Of a stretch of DNA of 64,000 nucleotides, positions 8,168-17,106 are shown piece after piece. Numbering within the stretch: the stretch's first letter is position 1; every line of letters begins with the position of its first letter. The position numbers were made by a program, and so were the translations under genes. The DNA is from DATJLY01 sp035518375 (GTDB lineage Bacteria; Pseudomonadota; Alphaproteobacteria; ATCC43930; CGMCC-115725): NCBI GenBank assembly GCA_035518375.1, contig DATIXQ010000055.1, forward strand, positions 15,887 to 79,886. Reading direction: 5' to 3'. Below the pieces are notes generated by a model that worked only from the letters and a program-made list of their open reading frames with translations, did no database searches and was not told the origin of the DNA.

Positions 8168-10483
8168 TCATAGGTCCGCAGGCGCCGGCCGTCCCGGATC
8201 GCCTTCGATCGCGGCGAGCACCGCTTCGGGCTTGAGCGGAAGCTGGAACAAGCCGCTGCGCTCGACCGGCGCAAGCGCGCGCGCCACCGCATTCACGATC
8301 GCTGGTGCCACCGCGATGATGCCGCCCTCGCCGACGCCGCGAACTCGCAGCGGGTTGGTCGTCGGCATCGTCGAGATGTGATCGAGACGCACCCGTGGCG
8401 CCTCGGTTGCCGTCGCCACGAGGTAGTCCGCCATGGTGCCGGTCAGGAGCTGCGCCTCGGCGTCGTAGAGGACTTCGGACAGCATGGTGCCGCCGATGCC
8501 ATCGACGACCCCACCCACGATCTGTCCCGCGACGATCGTTTCGTCCAGCATGACGCCGGCATCGTGCACGACGAGGTAATCGACGACCTCGTATTCTCCC
8601 GTCCGCCGCTCGACCGCGACCTTGGCGGCATGGACCGAAACCGCGAAGGTCAACTGGTTGCGCGTGTCGAAGATGTAGGTCTCTTCGAGCGAAGCGGCGC
8701 CCTGGTAGAGCTGGCCATAAGGCTGGACCGCGCGCGCGATATCGCCAAGCGCGAGCGATGTCGCCTCGCCGTTCGCGCGGGTGATGAGGCCGTCGATGAC
8801 GGCGAGCGTCGCGGGGTCGCATTGCAGCAGCTGGCCGGCATTGGCGAGGACGCGCTCCTTGAGCCGCGTCGCCGCGCCGTGAACGGCGTTGCCGCCAGTC
8901 ACCATGCCGCGGCTCGCGAAGGTCCCGCGGCCGAACGGCAGAACCTGCGTGTCGCCGAGGCGCACCGTGACGCGCCGTTCGTCAACGCCGAGTGCGCAGG
9001 CGCAAACGCGCGCGAAGGTTGTCGCGTGCCCTTGTCCGTGTGAGGTGAGGCCGGAGAAGACCTGGACATTGCCGCGCGTGTCGATCCGTACGCGGGCGGA
9101 TTCGTAGTTGAGGAAGCCCGTGCTTTCGAGCCCGACGGCGAGGCCCCAGGCGAGGCTGCGGCCCTTGGCGTCGCGCTCGACGCTCTCGTGATAGCCGCTC
9201 GCGGCGACGGCGCGCTGAAGCATCGCCGGGAAATCGCCGCTCTCGATGGTGCAGGGACCGGAATATGTGGACGAGATCGGGTAAGGCAGATCCTTCGGCG
9301 CGACGAGGTTGCGATTGCGGATCTCGGGCGCCGAAAGCCCGAGGTCGAGCGCCGCGAGATCGAAGAGACATTCGAGCGGGAACGTCGCCTCCGGCTGGCC
9401 CGCGCCGCGGAATGTCGCGAGCGGCGTCTTGTTGGTGCCGACGCAGACGACCTCGATCGCGATGTTCGGGATCCTGTAGGGCCCCATCGCGTGGCTCGCG
9501 GCAACCTCGGCCGAGATGATCCCGCTGGTGAAGACATAGGCGCCGATATCGACGAGGACGCGGCCCTTCAATGCAAGCACGCGGCCGTCATCGTCGAAGC
9601 CGATCTCGAGCGCGGTATCGATCGCGCGCGAATGCGTCGTCGCTTGCATGTGCTCGAGCCGATCCTCGATCCATTTCACCGGACGGCCGAGCGCGCGGCT
9701 CGTGTGCGCGACCAGGATCTCCTCGAGATAGACGCGCGACTTCGAGCCGAATCCGCCGCCCACGTCTTCGGCGATGACGCGCACCTCGTCGTCCGGGATG
9801 CCGAGCAGCAGGGCCAGGTTCTGCCGCACGGTGTAGTGCACTTGCGTCGAGGTCCAGAGCGTGAGCGCGTTGCGGCCGGCTTCGAAATCGGCAACGCAGC
9901 CGCGCGTCTCGAGCGGCAGCCCGGTCTGGCGGCCATAGCGGAACTCGCGCGCGAGCCGCCGCGGCGCCGCCGTCATCGCTGCCTCGGCGTCGCCCACGGC
10001 GTGGCGGAACGAGGCTGCGACGTTCCCTGGCCACTCGGGATGGATCTGCGGCGCGCGCTCGGCAAGTGCCGCGGCGTTCGTCGCCACCGGGTCAAGCGCG
10101 CGGTATTCGACCTCAACGAGTGCGGCGAAATCCTCCGCCATGTAGCGGTCATTCGCGAGCACCATGGCCACGGGCTCGCCGACATGGCGCACGCGATCCT
10201 GGGCCAGAAATTTCGGCATGACCCTGCGGACGCTCGGATGCCAGCGCGCAAGGAAGAGCGATTGGCCGATGAAGGGCAAGTCGGGGGCGGTGAGGACCGC
10301 GAGCGCGCCACCGTCCTTCGCGGCGCGCGCGTCGATCGAGCGGATTTCCGCATGCGCATGCGGGCTGCGCACGAAGGCCGCATGCGCCATCCGGTCGAGA
10401 TGGATATCGTCGACGAAGCGGGCCTTGCCCGTGACGAGCCGCCGGTCTTCGACGCGAAGCAGCGCTTCCGGTGTCTGCGTCAT
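8168..10483 (-). CDS. Molybdopterin-binding large subunit of a second molybdenum hydroxylase
   Basis: 771 residues from ATG 10483 (MTQTPEALLRVEDRRLVTG); the stop of the medium-subunit gene overlaps it as ATGA. Contains the RLVTGKARFVDDI hammerhead start, EDVGGGFGSK in the cofactor-binding region, and GVGEGGIIAVAPAIVNAV with the catalytic glutamate at the C-terminus. Closest in style to CoxL-like/carbon-monoxide-dehydrogenase-form I/II proteins and to isoquinoline or nicotinate dehydrogenase large subunits. Gene order here is small-medium-large, different from the first set (large-small-medium), so the two operons are not simple duplicates. Confidence 0.92.
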   Translation of the reverse strand: MTQTPEALLRVEDRRLVTGKARFVDDIHLDRMAHAAFVRSPHAHAEIRSIDARAAKDGGALAVLTAPDLPFIGQSLFLARWHPSVRRVMPKFLAQDRVRHVGEPVAMVLANDRYMAEDFAALVEVEYRALDPVATNAAALAERAPQIHPEWPGNVAASFRHAVGDAEAAMTAAPRRLAREFRYGRQTGLPLETRGCVADFEAGRNALTLWTSTQVHYTVRQNLALLLGIPDDEVRVIAEDVGGGFGSKSRVYLEEILVAHTSRALGRPVKWIEDRLEHMQATTHSRAIDTALEIGFDDDGRVLALKGRVLVDIGAYVFTSGIISAEVAASHAMGPYRIPNIAIEVVCVGTNKTPLATFRGAGQPEATFPLECLFDLAALDLGLSAPEIRNRNLVAPKDLPYPISSTYSGPCTIESGDFPAMLQRAVAASGYHESVERDAKGRSLAWGLAVGLESTGFLNYESARVRIDTRGNVQVFSGLTSHGQGHATTFARVCACALGVDERRVTVRLGDTQVLPFGRGTFASRGMVTGGNAVHGAATRLKERVLANAGQLLQCDPATLAVIDGLITRANGEATSLALGDIARAVQPYGQLYQGAASLEETYIFDTRNQLTFAVSVHAAKVAVERRTGEYEVVDYLVVHDAGVMLDETIVAGQIVGGVVDGIGGTMLSEVLYDAEAQLLTGTMADYLVATATEAPRVRLDHISTMPTTNPLRVRGVGEGGIIAVAPAIVNAVARALAPVERSGLFQLPLKPEAVLAAIEGDPGRPAPADL

Positions 10484-11322
10484 GCGAGCGCCTCCGTGAC
10501 GCAGTCGGCAAGGCAGACGGAAGCGAGCTTGCGGCGATAGGACGCGCTGCTGCGAATGTCCGCGATCGGCTCGAGACCGGCGAGCTCCGCCGCAACGAGC
10601 GCGCCAATCTCTCCGGTGAGGCGGCCCGCGCGGAAGGAGTCTTCGATCCGGCGGCATGGGATGGGGACCGGCGTGACCGCGCCCAGCGCCACGTGCAGGC
10701 CGCCGCTTCCGGGCAGGCGCAGCGCGGCCGCCGCGGCAATCGCGAAATCGCCGGCGCGCCGCGCGTGCTCGCGGAACGCCGCTTTCGCTCCGGCGGGCGC
10801 GACCGGGACCTTGAGCTCCGTCAGAATCTCGCCGGGTTCGATCGCCGTCGTGAGCGCGTCGCGGAAGAATGCTTGAGCGGGCAGCACGCGCTCGCCGTGC
10901 TTCCCACGGAGCGTCACCTCGGCGCGGAGCGTGAGCGCCGCGAGCACGAGCTCGGAGGCGGGATCGGCGTGGCAGAGATTGCCGCCGACGGTCCCGCGGC
11001 TGCGGATCGAGTAATGACCAGTGTGCCGCGCGGCCATCGCAAGAAGCGACGCGTGCGCGCGAACGATCTCGCTGTCGATGAGATCCTGGAGGCGCGTCGC
11101 GGTGCCGATGCGGACCGTGTCATCGTCGCGGCGGATGCCGCCGAGGCCCGCAACGCTGTTGAGGTCGATCAGGATGGGCGGCGCGGCGATGCGCAGGTTC
11201 ATCATCGGCACGAGGCTTTGCCCGCCGGCGATGAGGCGCGCCTCCTCGCCATGGCGATCGAGCATGTCGAGCGCCTCCGCCAGCGTCCGGGGACGATGCA
11301 TCTCGAACGCGGCAGGCTTCAT
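10480..11322 (-). CDS. FAD-binding medium subunit of the second molybdenum hydroxylase
   Basis: 280 residues from ATG 11322 (MKPAAFEMHRPRTLAEAL), whose start overlaps the small-subunit stop as ATGA. LIAGGQSLVPMMNLR and TVGGNLCHADPASEL are the two FAD-contact motifs, followed by LPAQAFF and GAVTPVP stretches typical of CoxM proteins. It bridges electron flow between the iron-sulfur protein and the external acceptor. Both ends overlap the flanking subunit genes, giving one translationally coupled trio on the minus strand. Confidence 0.93.
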   Translation of the reverse strand: MKPAAFEMHRPRTLAEALDMLDRHGEEARLIAGGQSLVPMMNLRIAAPPILIDLNSVAGLGGIRRDDDTVRIGTATRLQDLIDSEIVRAHASLLAMAARHTGHYSIRSRGTVGGNLCHADPASELVLAALTLRAEVTLRGKHGERVLPAQAFFRDALTTAIEPGEILTELKVPVAPAGAKAAFREHARRAGDFAIAAAAALRLPGSGGLHVALGAVTPVPIPCRRIEDSFRAGRLTGEIGALVAAELAGLEPIADIRSSASYRRKLASVCLADCVTEALA

Positions 11323-11774
11323 GGCGCCTGCTCGAGCACCGCGTCCACCATACCCTGGTAGCCGGTGCAGCGGCAGATGTTGCCGGCGAGGAGCTCGCGC
11401 GCCTCCGTTTCGGTACGCGGCCAGGCGCCGCGTTCGCGCACTGCCTGCAACGTCATCAGGATGCCGGGCGTGCAGAAGCCGCATTGCAGCGCGTGATGCC
11501 GGCTGAAGGCCACTTGCAGCGCCGACAGCTCGCCGTCCGCCGCAAGCGATTCGACCGTGCGTATCTCGGCGCCGTTCGCCTGGACCGCGAACATCAGGCA
11601 CGAGCGCACGGGCGCGCCGTCGACGATGACCGTGCAGGCGCCGCACACGCCGATCTCGCAGCCGACATGCGTGCCGGTCAGCCGCAATTCGTGGCGAAGG
11701 AAATCGGCGAGCAGCAGCCGCGGCGGCAGGTCCATCTCGACCTGTTCGCCATTCACTCGGCAGCGAAGCATCAT
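11319..11774 (-). CDS. (2Fe-2S)-binding small subunit of the second molybdenum hydroxylase
   Basis: 151 residues starting at the ATG pair 11774/11771 behind a GGGGG ribosome-binding stretch; a GTG/ATG further upstream would add only nine residues. Cysteines 39, 44, 47, 59 and 98, 101, 134, 136 form both 2Fe-2S clusters (GCEIGVCGACTV, LQCGFCTPG, GNICRCTGY). It is the first gene of the minus-strand small-medium-large operon and is divergent from a third large-subunit gene starting at 11918. Confidence 0.95.
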   Translation of the reverse strand: MMLRCRVNGEQVEMDLPPRLLLADFLRHELRLTGTHVGCEIGVCGACTVIVDGAPVRSCLMFAVQANGAEIRTVESLAADGELSALQVAFSRHHALQCGFCTPGILMTLQAVRERGAWPRTETEARELLAGNICRCTGYQGMVDAVLEQAP

Positions 11775-11836
11775 GACGAACCCCCGGGCTCCCGGCCGCA
11801 ACTGCGCTGCGAAAACTTATCTGATTTCCGGGGTCC

Positions 11837-11848
11837 GCTCTATAGAGC
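11837..11848. promoter_or_regulatory. 12-bp perfect palindrome in the divergent promoter region
   Basis: The 143-base gap (11775-11917) between the divergent Mo-hydroxylase operons contains GCTCTATAGAGC, a perfect palindrome, roughly midway. It could be an operator for a regulator controlling both directions; the core TATAGA could also act as a -10 element. Seen directly as a symmetric sequence; the regulatory role is inference. Confidence 0.3.
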
Positions 11849-11917
11849 GCCGGGGCGTTTTGCGCCGGAGACTTGCAGGCCGGACGCGGGAGCGCATCAT
11901 GGCACCAGGAGGCCGGC

Positions 11918-14245
11918 ATGGATGCGACAGAGGTGGGGATCGGGGCGCCGGTGCGGCGCGTCGAGGACGAGCGGCTGCTGACCGGCGGCGGGCGATTCGC
12001 CGACGACGTGCAGGTGCCGGGCATGGCGTTCGCGTATGTCGTGCGTTCGCCCCATGCTCACGCCCGCATTCTCGGCATCGACGCGGCCGATGCGCGCGCG
12101 GTACCGGGCGTCCTCGCCATCTTCACGGCCGAGGACACGGAGCGCGACGGCATCGCCGGACTCGCCTGCACCACATTTCCCAAGCTGCCGCCAGGAAGCC
12201 GGTCTTATTGCCCGGTCCAGCCCATCCTGGCACGCGGCAAGGTGCGCCACGTCGGCGATCGCGTCGCGCTGGTCGTTGCTGAAACGCTCGACGCCGCGAA
12301 GGACGCAGGCGAGCGGCTTTCCGTCCAGTACGATGCCCTGCCGGGCGTCACGCTGGGCGAGGCGCTTTCGCCCAATGCGCCGAAGATATGGGACGAGGCG
12401 CACGACAATCTGAGCTTCGCGCTCGAGTTCGGCGACCGCCGCGCCGTTGACGAAAGCTTCGCCTCGGCCGCGCACGTCACGACGATCGCGCTCCATTACC
12501 CGCGCGCAGCGCCGAACTCGCTCGAGCCGCGTTCGGCGTTGGCCTATCGCGATCCGACCGACGGCCGCTTCACCTTGTGTCTCAGTACCCAGGATCCGTT
12601 TCGGGTGCGCGACCTGGTGTCGCGGCTGCTGCGCCTGCCGCAGCTCAGTCTCCGGGTGAAGGCGTTGGATGTCGGCGGCGCATTCGGCATGAAGGGGCAG
12701 GTCTATCCCGAGGAGGTGCTCGTCACCTGGGCCGCGGTCAAGCTTGGGCGGCCCGTGAAGTGGACGGCCGACCGCGGCGAAAGCATCGCTTCCGACATGC
12801 ACGGCCGGCACCAGATCGCGGCGGCGGCGCTGGCGCTCGACCGCGACGGACGCGCGCTCGCGTTCCGCACGTCGGTCGATATCGATGTCGGGGCCTATCT
12901 CAGCATGTCGGCCGGCGTTCCGCCGCACAATGCCGGCGTGAGCTATCCGGGTACCTACCGCATACCGCGCATTCACGCGGCTGTCCGCGCGATCTTCACC
13001 AACTCGTCGCAGCTCGGCCCTTATCGCGGAACGGCGAAGCCCGAGGCGAGCTTCGTGCTCGATCACCTCATGGAGAAAGCCGCGCGCGAGATGGGGCTCG
13101 ATCCGGTCGAGCTCAGGCGGCGCAACCTCATTTCCGTTGCGGAGATGCCCTATCGCACGCCGGGCGGCAACATCTATGACTGCGGCGATTTCGAGCATGT
13201 CCTCGAGGCCGCGCTCGAGCTTGCCGAATGGCGCGGATTCGCCGAGCGCCGCGCCGCGGCAGAGCAACGCGGGCGGCGGCGCGGCATCGGGCTCGCGATG
13301 CATTGCCAGCGCGCCGGCACGGCATCGGAGCGGATGGAGGTTCGTGTTGCCGAGAACGGCTCGGCGGCGGTTTATGTCGGCACGCTCGCCACCGGGCAGG
13401 GGCACGAGACCATGTTTGCCCAGATGGTGTCCGAGTGGCTTGGCGTTCCGCTTGCCGAAGTGCGCGTGTTCCAGGGCGACACCGACCGGGTTCTCTTTGG
13501 CCGCGGTTCGTTCGCCCAGCGCAGCATGAGCACCGGCGGATCGGCCCTGAAGCTCGCCGCCGACGAGGTGGTGCGAAAGGCCAAGCGTCTCGCGGCCTGG
13601 ATGATGGAGGTGTCGGAGGCGGATATCGCCTTCGAGCGCGGCACCTTTCGCGTCGCCGGCACGGATCGTCAGGTCACGCTGCGCGACGTGGCGCAAAAAT
13701 CCTATAGCTGGGGCATTCCGGAGACGTTCGGCATCGGGCTCGACGGTGTTGGCGCGCATCTCGGGCCGAACACTTTCCCCAACGGCTGCATGATCGCCGA
13801 GGTCGAGGTGGATACGGAAACCGGCGTGATCCGGGTCGATCGCCTCACGGCCGTCGACGACACCGGCACGGTCGTCAATCCGCTCACGCTCGAGGGCCAG
13901 TTGCACGGCTCGATCGCGCAGGGCCTCGGCGAGGCCTTGCTCGAAGCGGTCGTCTATGAGCGCGGGACCGGCCAATTGCTGACCGGCTCGTTCATGGATT
14001 ACGCCATGCCGCGCGCCGACGTCATGCCCGACATCGTCGCCGAGGTCGCGCCGGTCCCGACGAAGACCAACCTCGTCGGGAGCAAGGGCGGGAGCGAGGC
14101 GGGGAATGTCGGCGCGCCGGCCGCCATCATCAACGCCGTGATCGACGCGCTCGCGCCCTGGGGAATTCTCGACCTGCCGCTCCCGGCACGGCCCGAGCTT
14201 GTCTGGCGCGCCATTCGCGCCGCGGGTGCGCCTAGCCGAACGTGA
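11918..14245 (+). CDS. Molybdopterin-binding large subunit of a third molybdenum hydroxylase
   Basis: 775 residues from ATG 11918, which follows a perfect AGGAGG at 11907-11912 (the frame extends 15 codons upstream without a ribosome-binding site). Features: RLLTGGGRFADDVQ, ALDVGGAFGMKG in the cofactor region, and SKGGSEAGNVGAPAAIINAV with the catalytic glutamate. No dedicated small or medium subunit follows it; it is divergent from the second operon and may share its subunits. The 3' end overlaps the convergent hydratase gene by 14 bases. Confidence 0.9.
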   Translation: MDATEVGIGAPVRRVEDERLLTGGGRFADDVQVPGMAFAYVVRSPHAHARILGIDAADARAVPGVLAIFTAEDTERDGIAGLACTTFPKLPPGSRSYCPVQPILARGKVRHVGDRVALVVAETLDAAKDAGERLSVQYDALPGVTLGEALSPNAPKIWDEAHDNLSFALEFGDRRAVDESFASAAHVTTIALHYPRAAPNSLEPRSALAYRDPTDGRFTLCLSTQDPFRVRDLVSRLLRLPQLSLRVKALDVGGAFGMKGQVYPEEVLVTWAAVKLGRPVKWTADRGESIASDMHGRHQIAAAALALDRDGRALAFRTSVDIDVGAYLSMSAGVPPHNAGVSYPGTYRIPRIHAAVRAIFTNSSQLGPYRGTAKPEASFVLDHLMEKAAREMGLDPVELRRRNLISVAEMPYRTPGGNIYDCGDFEHVLEAALELAEWRGFAERRAAAEQRGRRRGIGLAMHCQRAGTASERMEVRVAENGSAAVYVGTLATGQGHETMFAQMVSEWLGVPLAEVRVFQGDTDRVLFGRGSFAQRSMSTGGSALKLAADEVVRKAKRLAAWMMEVSEADIAFERGTFRVAGTDRQVTLRDVAQKSYSWGIPETFGIGLDGVGAHLGPNTFPNGCMIAEVEVDTETGVIRVDRLTAVDDTGTVVNPLTLEGQLHGSIAQGLGEALLEAVVYERGTGQLLTGSFMDYAMPRADVMPDIVAEVAPVPTKTNLVGSKGGSEAGNVGAPAAIINAVIDALAPWGILDLPLPARPELVWRAIRAAGAPSRT

Positions 14246-15011
14246 CGGACACGCTGCCGAAATCGCCGAAATCGGCGAGGAACCGGTTGCCGGGACTGGC
14301 CGGGAGCATCTTTCCGAGCGCGCCGCTCATGATGATGTCGCCCGCGCGCAGGCGGGTGCCGAAACGCGCCAGCGCCTCGCCAAGCCAGGCGACGGCATTG
14401 GCGGGATTGCCGAGGCAGGCGGCACCGGTGCCCTCGACCGCCACCGTGTCATCGAGGCGCATCTTCATGGCGACGCGCTCCAGCGCCGCCAGCGTGGGCG
14501 CATTGCGCCGCTCCGACAGAACGATGAGGCCCGAGGACGCGTTGTCGGCGATCGTGTCCTCGATGCGGATATCCCAGTTCGCGATGCGGCTGCCACAGAT
14601 CTCGATCGCCGGCGTCACATAGTCGGTCGCGGCGATCACGCTCGCCGGCGAGATTTTTCCGCCGGCGTCAGGCGCGAGATCGGATTTCAAGACGAAGGCG
14701 ATCTCGCCCTCGATGCGCGGCTGCAGCACGCGGCCTGCCGCCACCACCGCGCCGTCGCGCAGCACCATGTCGGCGAAAAGTTCTCCGAAATCGGGCTCGC
14801 TCACGCCGAGCTGCGTTTGCACCGCTTCGGCGGTGAGGCCGATCTTGTGGCCGGCGAGCTTGCGGCCCTGCGCGAGCCAGCTTTGCACGGTCCGGCGCTG
14901 GATCTCGTACGCCGCGGCGACACCATCGACATCGCCGCGGACGGGCGCGATCGGCCGGCCGCTCGCATAGGCGGCGAGGATACGCTGGGCGATCGCGTCG
15001 TTGTTGGCCAT
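14232..15011 (-). CDS. 2-hydroxypenta-2,4-dienoate hydratase-like protein (MhpD/hydratase-decarboxylase family)
   Basis: 259 residues. GHKIGLT (Lys56), PRIEGEIAF (Glu101, Glu103) and TPAIEICGSRI (Glu137) are the metal and active-site residues of the vinylpyruvate hydratase/4-oxalocrotonate decarboxylase fold. The family hydrates 2-oxopent-4-enoate after meta-cleavage of aromatic rings, or decarboxylates oxalocrotonate. This fits the extradiol dioxygenase module at 24.8-28.7 kb, although it is 10 kb away and on the other strand. The next gene on the same strand (RutB-like hydrolase) stops 10 bases upstream of this start, so the two are likely co-transcribed. Confidence 0.88.
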   Translation of the reverse strand: MANNDAIAQRILAAYASGRPIAPVRGDVDGVAAAYEIQRRTVQSWLAQGRKLAGHKIGLTAEAVQTQLGVSEPDFGELFADMVLRDGAVVAAGRVLQPRIEGEIAFVLKSDLAPDAGGKISPASVIAATDYVTPAIEICGSRIANWDIRIEDTIADNASSGLIVLSERRNAPTLAALERVAMKMRLDDTVAVEGTGAACLGNPANAVAWLGEALARFGTRLRAGDIIMSGALGKMLPASPGNRFLADFGDFGSVSVTFG

Positions 15012-15021
15012 GGCACCCGCC

Positions 15022-15741
15022 TCAGGCGGAAACGGCCGCGGATTGCGCGGCAGGCGCGCCCGTGCCTTCCGCGAGCAGGTGCACGACCTCGTCGGTCGTG
15101 CGCACGTCGCCGAAGATGCGGAGGATGTTGGTGAGCGTCGCGTTGTGCTCCTCGTCGCTGTGTGCGGCGTTCGCGTCGGACACCATGATCGTGCGGTAGT
15201 TCAGCATCATGGCGTCGCGCGCGCTCGACTCGCAGCAGGTGTTGGTCACGGTCCCCACGATGAGCACGGTATCGATGCCAAGGCGGCGCAGCGTCGCATC
15301 GAGTTCCGACGAGCCCTGGATGAAGGCGCTGAAGCGGGATTTCTCGATGGTGAGGTCTCCGGGCGCGACATCGAGTTCGGCGTGAAGCTCGTGCCCGAGG
15401 TCGCCGCGCGACAGCGACTTTTGCTCGGCCGCGCTGTAGGTCGCGCTGCCGAAATGGTCGAAGAAGACGCTCCAGCGTTGGCGTTCGCCGTCGAGCGTCA
15501 TTTTCACCCACACGACCTTGCCGCCCGCCGCGCGCGTCGCCTCGGCCAGATGATTGACGTTCGGAATGATGTCGCAGACATCCTTCACCGCCGCGGGCAT
15601 GCCAGGGAGCATGAACGCGTTTTGCAGGTCGATGACGACGAGCGCGGTCTTGCGCCCCTCGATCTTTTCGAACGGGTGAAGGCGGCCACGACGCTTGGCG
15701 ATGCGGTCGAGAACGTCCTGGGGAATGCGGACCCGGTGCAT
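15022..15741 (-). CDS. Isochorismatase-fold cysteine hydrolase, RutB-like
   Basis: 239 residues from ATG 15741; the frame is open for a further 219 codons upstream, but that part is antisense to the plus-strand TPP genes. Catalytic triad of the family is complete: Asp38 (VVIDLQNAF), Lys134 (IEKSRFSAF) and Cys169 in TNTCCESSARDA. The preceding ELH/GHELHAELD and the HNATL tail resemble ureidoacrylate/peroxyureidoacrylate amidohydrolase RutB and other amide-cleaving cysteine hydrolases. Probably releases ammonia or carbamate from an amide intermediate; which amide is unknown. Sits upstream of the MhpD-like hydratase in a minus-strand pair. Confidence 0.87.
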   Translation of the reverse strand: MHRVRIPQDVLDRIAKRRGRLHPFEKIEGRKTALVVIDLQNAFMLPGMPAAVKDVCDIIPNVNHLAEATRAAGGKVVWVKMTLDGERQRWSVFFDHFGSATYSAAEQKSLSRGDLGHELHAELDVAPGDLTIEKSRFSAFIQGSSELDATLRRLGIDTVLIVGTVTNTCCESSARDAMMLNYRTIMVSDANAAHSDEEHNATLTNILRIFGDVRTTDEVVHLLAEGTGAPAAQSAAVSA

Positions 15742-15873
15742 GGCGCCTCTCGCCGTCTGTTCGGCGAAATCATGGCAGAGGCGCCTCGGGCGATCAACGT
15801 GCTCGATCGCATCGACAAGGCTGCGGGCGCTCGATAAGCTCGCGCGCGATTTCGCAAGACCGCGAGGCGAGCC

Positions 15874-16416
15874 TTGGCCGTGATGCGCCGAGCCGGTTAC
15901 CGGCACGACATGGGGACGATCGAGGCGATCCACCGTGCGCTGCGCGATGCCGAGATCGATTTCGCTACATATCTGCCCGACACGCTCAACCATCCGCTCG
16001 TGCGCCTGCTCGAAGGCGATTCCGCGTTTCGCTGCGTCGGCTGCACGCGCGAGGACGAGGGTGTCGCGATCGCGATGGGGGCGTTTTTCGGCGGGCGCTG
16101 GCCCGTGCTGCTGACGGAAGGATCGGGGCTCGGCCTCTCGGGTCTCATCCTCGCGCGCGGCATCGTGCAGCGCACGCCGCTCCTCATTCTCGCGAGCCAC
16201 AACAGGGCCCTTGGCGAGCGGCACGACTACCACGCGGCGACGCGACGCGTGACCGAGCCGCTGCTCGACGCGCTCCATATTCCTTACGTGGTCGCCGGGC
16301 GCGGCGCCGAAGTCCCGCTCCTCATTCGCGAGGCGCAGCTTTCCGTCCGCGGCGAGCGCCGGCCGGTGGCCGTGCTGTTCCCGCGCCACAGTCTCCATAT
16401 CGCGGAGGCACCATGA
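15874..16416 (+). CDS. Thiamine-diphosphate enzyme, N-terminal (PYR) subunit, ComD-like, copy 1
   Basis: 180 residues if started at TTG 15874; GTG 15880, ATG 15883 or ATG 15910 are alternative starts, and a GAGGCGAG stretch at 15863-15870 suits 15880 or 15883. The CTREDEGVAIAMGAF block holds the glutamate that activates the cofactor's aminopyrimidine, and TEGSGLGLSGLILAR follows. Proteins of this size are one half of a split decarboxylase, like sulfopyruvate decarboxylase alpha (ComD) or phosphonopyruvate decarboxylase; the partner starts in the next gene with an ATGA overlap. The 2-oxo-acid substrate is unknown. A second paralogous pair sits 3.4 kb downstream. Confidence 0.82.
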   Translation: MAVMRRAGYRHDMGTIEAIHRALRDAEIDFATYLPDTLNHPLVRLLEGDSAFRCVGCTREDEGVAIAMGAFFGGRWPVLLTEGSGLGLSGLILARGIVQRTPLLILASHNRALGERHDYHAATRRVTEPLLDALHIPYVVAGRGAEVPLLIREAQLSVRGERRPVAVLFPRHSLHIAEAP

Positions 16417-17012
16417 AGCGCAGAGAGGCGCTCGAGATCTTCGCGCGCCATCGCGGCGACGCCCCGGTCATCGTCGGCCCGAGCTTTGGCGGGCGCATGC
16501 TCTTCGACATCGATCACCGCGAGGCGACGATCTACAACATGGAATTGGGCTACCCGACCGCCATGTGTCTGGGGCTTGCGCTGGCGCTGCCAGAGCAGCG
16601 GATTTTCGCGCTCGAAGGCGACGGATCGATGCTCGCGGGTCTCGGCGCGCTCGCGACGGTCGCCCGCTACAAGCCAGCGAATCTCGCGATCCTCGTCATC
16701 GACAACGGCGTCTATGCGACGACGGGCGGCGTCAAATCCGCGACCGGATGCGGCGCCGACATCGCCGCGATCGGCGCGGCAGCCGGCATCGCCAAGTCGG
16801 AGCGCGTCACCGATACGAACGCGCTCGCGACCTCGCTCGGCCGCGCCACGCGCGAGGCGGGCCCTTTCCTCATCGTCGCCGAAATCGAACCCGACGACGC
16901 CTCTTCTGCGGCCGAGGCGCGCGCGATGCCGTTCGACATCGTTGAGGCTGCGATCAGGTTCCGCCGGGCGCTCGAGGAGCGGGGCCTCGTGCCCACGATC
17001 TGGGCCGTTTGA
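16413..17012 (+). CDS. Thiamine-diphosphate-binding (PP) subunit, ComE-like, copy 1
   Basis: 199 residues, start overlapping the previous stop (ATGA). The cofactor diphosphate/Mg motif is clear: GDG at 69-71 followed by Asn98 in LVIDNGVYATTGG, the standard GDG-x(26)-N spacing. EATIYNMELGYPTAMCLGLAL is the preceding conserved stretch. With the upstream PYR subunit it would form an active heteromeric decarboxylase or carboligase. The family includes sulfopyruvate, phosphonopyruvate and benzoylformate-type decarboxylases; the split form argues for ComDE-like enzymes, but no coenzyme-M or sulfonate genes are visible. Confidence 0.85.
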   Translation: MKRREALEIFARHRGDAPVIVGPSFGGRMLFDIDHREATIYNMELGYPTAMCLGLALALPEQRIFALEGDGSMLAGLGALATVARYKPANLAILVIDNGVYATTGGVKSATGCGADIAAIGAAAGIAKSERVTDTNALATSLGRATREAGPFLIVAEIEPDDASSAAEARAMPFDIVEAAIRFRRALEERGLVPTIWAV

Positions 17013-17054
17013 GCCATTGCGGGCGTCCGGCCGGTGGCCGAATTTTGCGCCCGG

Positions 17055-17063
17055 TGCTATAGT
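17055..17063 (+). promoter_or_regulatory. Candidate extended -10 promoter element
   Basis: TGCTATAGT matches the extended -10 form TGnTATAAT at five of six core positions and lies 44 bases before the start of the NMT1-like gene, in the only sizeable gap (94 bases) within this part of the operon. No convincing -35 is seen. It may give an internal transcript beginning with the binding-protein genes. Low certainty. Confidence 0.3.
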
Positions 17064-17106
17064 TGCCTCGATACGCGGATACTTTGCTTCCGAAGACGAG
17101 GCCTCC

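Noticed and set aside
11897..13975. 692-codon minus-strand frame antisense to the third Mo-hydroxylase large subunit
   Set aside because: Very high GC gives long antisense frames; composition is Arg/Ala/His-rich, no domain pattern, and the plus-strand frame has all family motifs.
15874..17012. Genuine sulfopyruvate decarboxylase of coenzyme M synthesis
   Set aside because: No other coenzyme M or sulfonate genes; the split architecture alone does not define the substrate.
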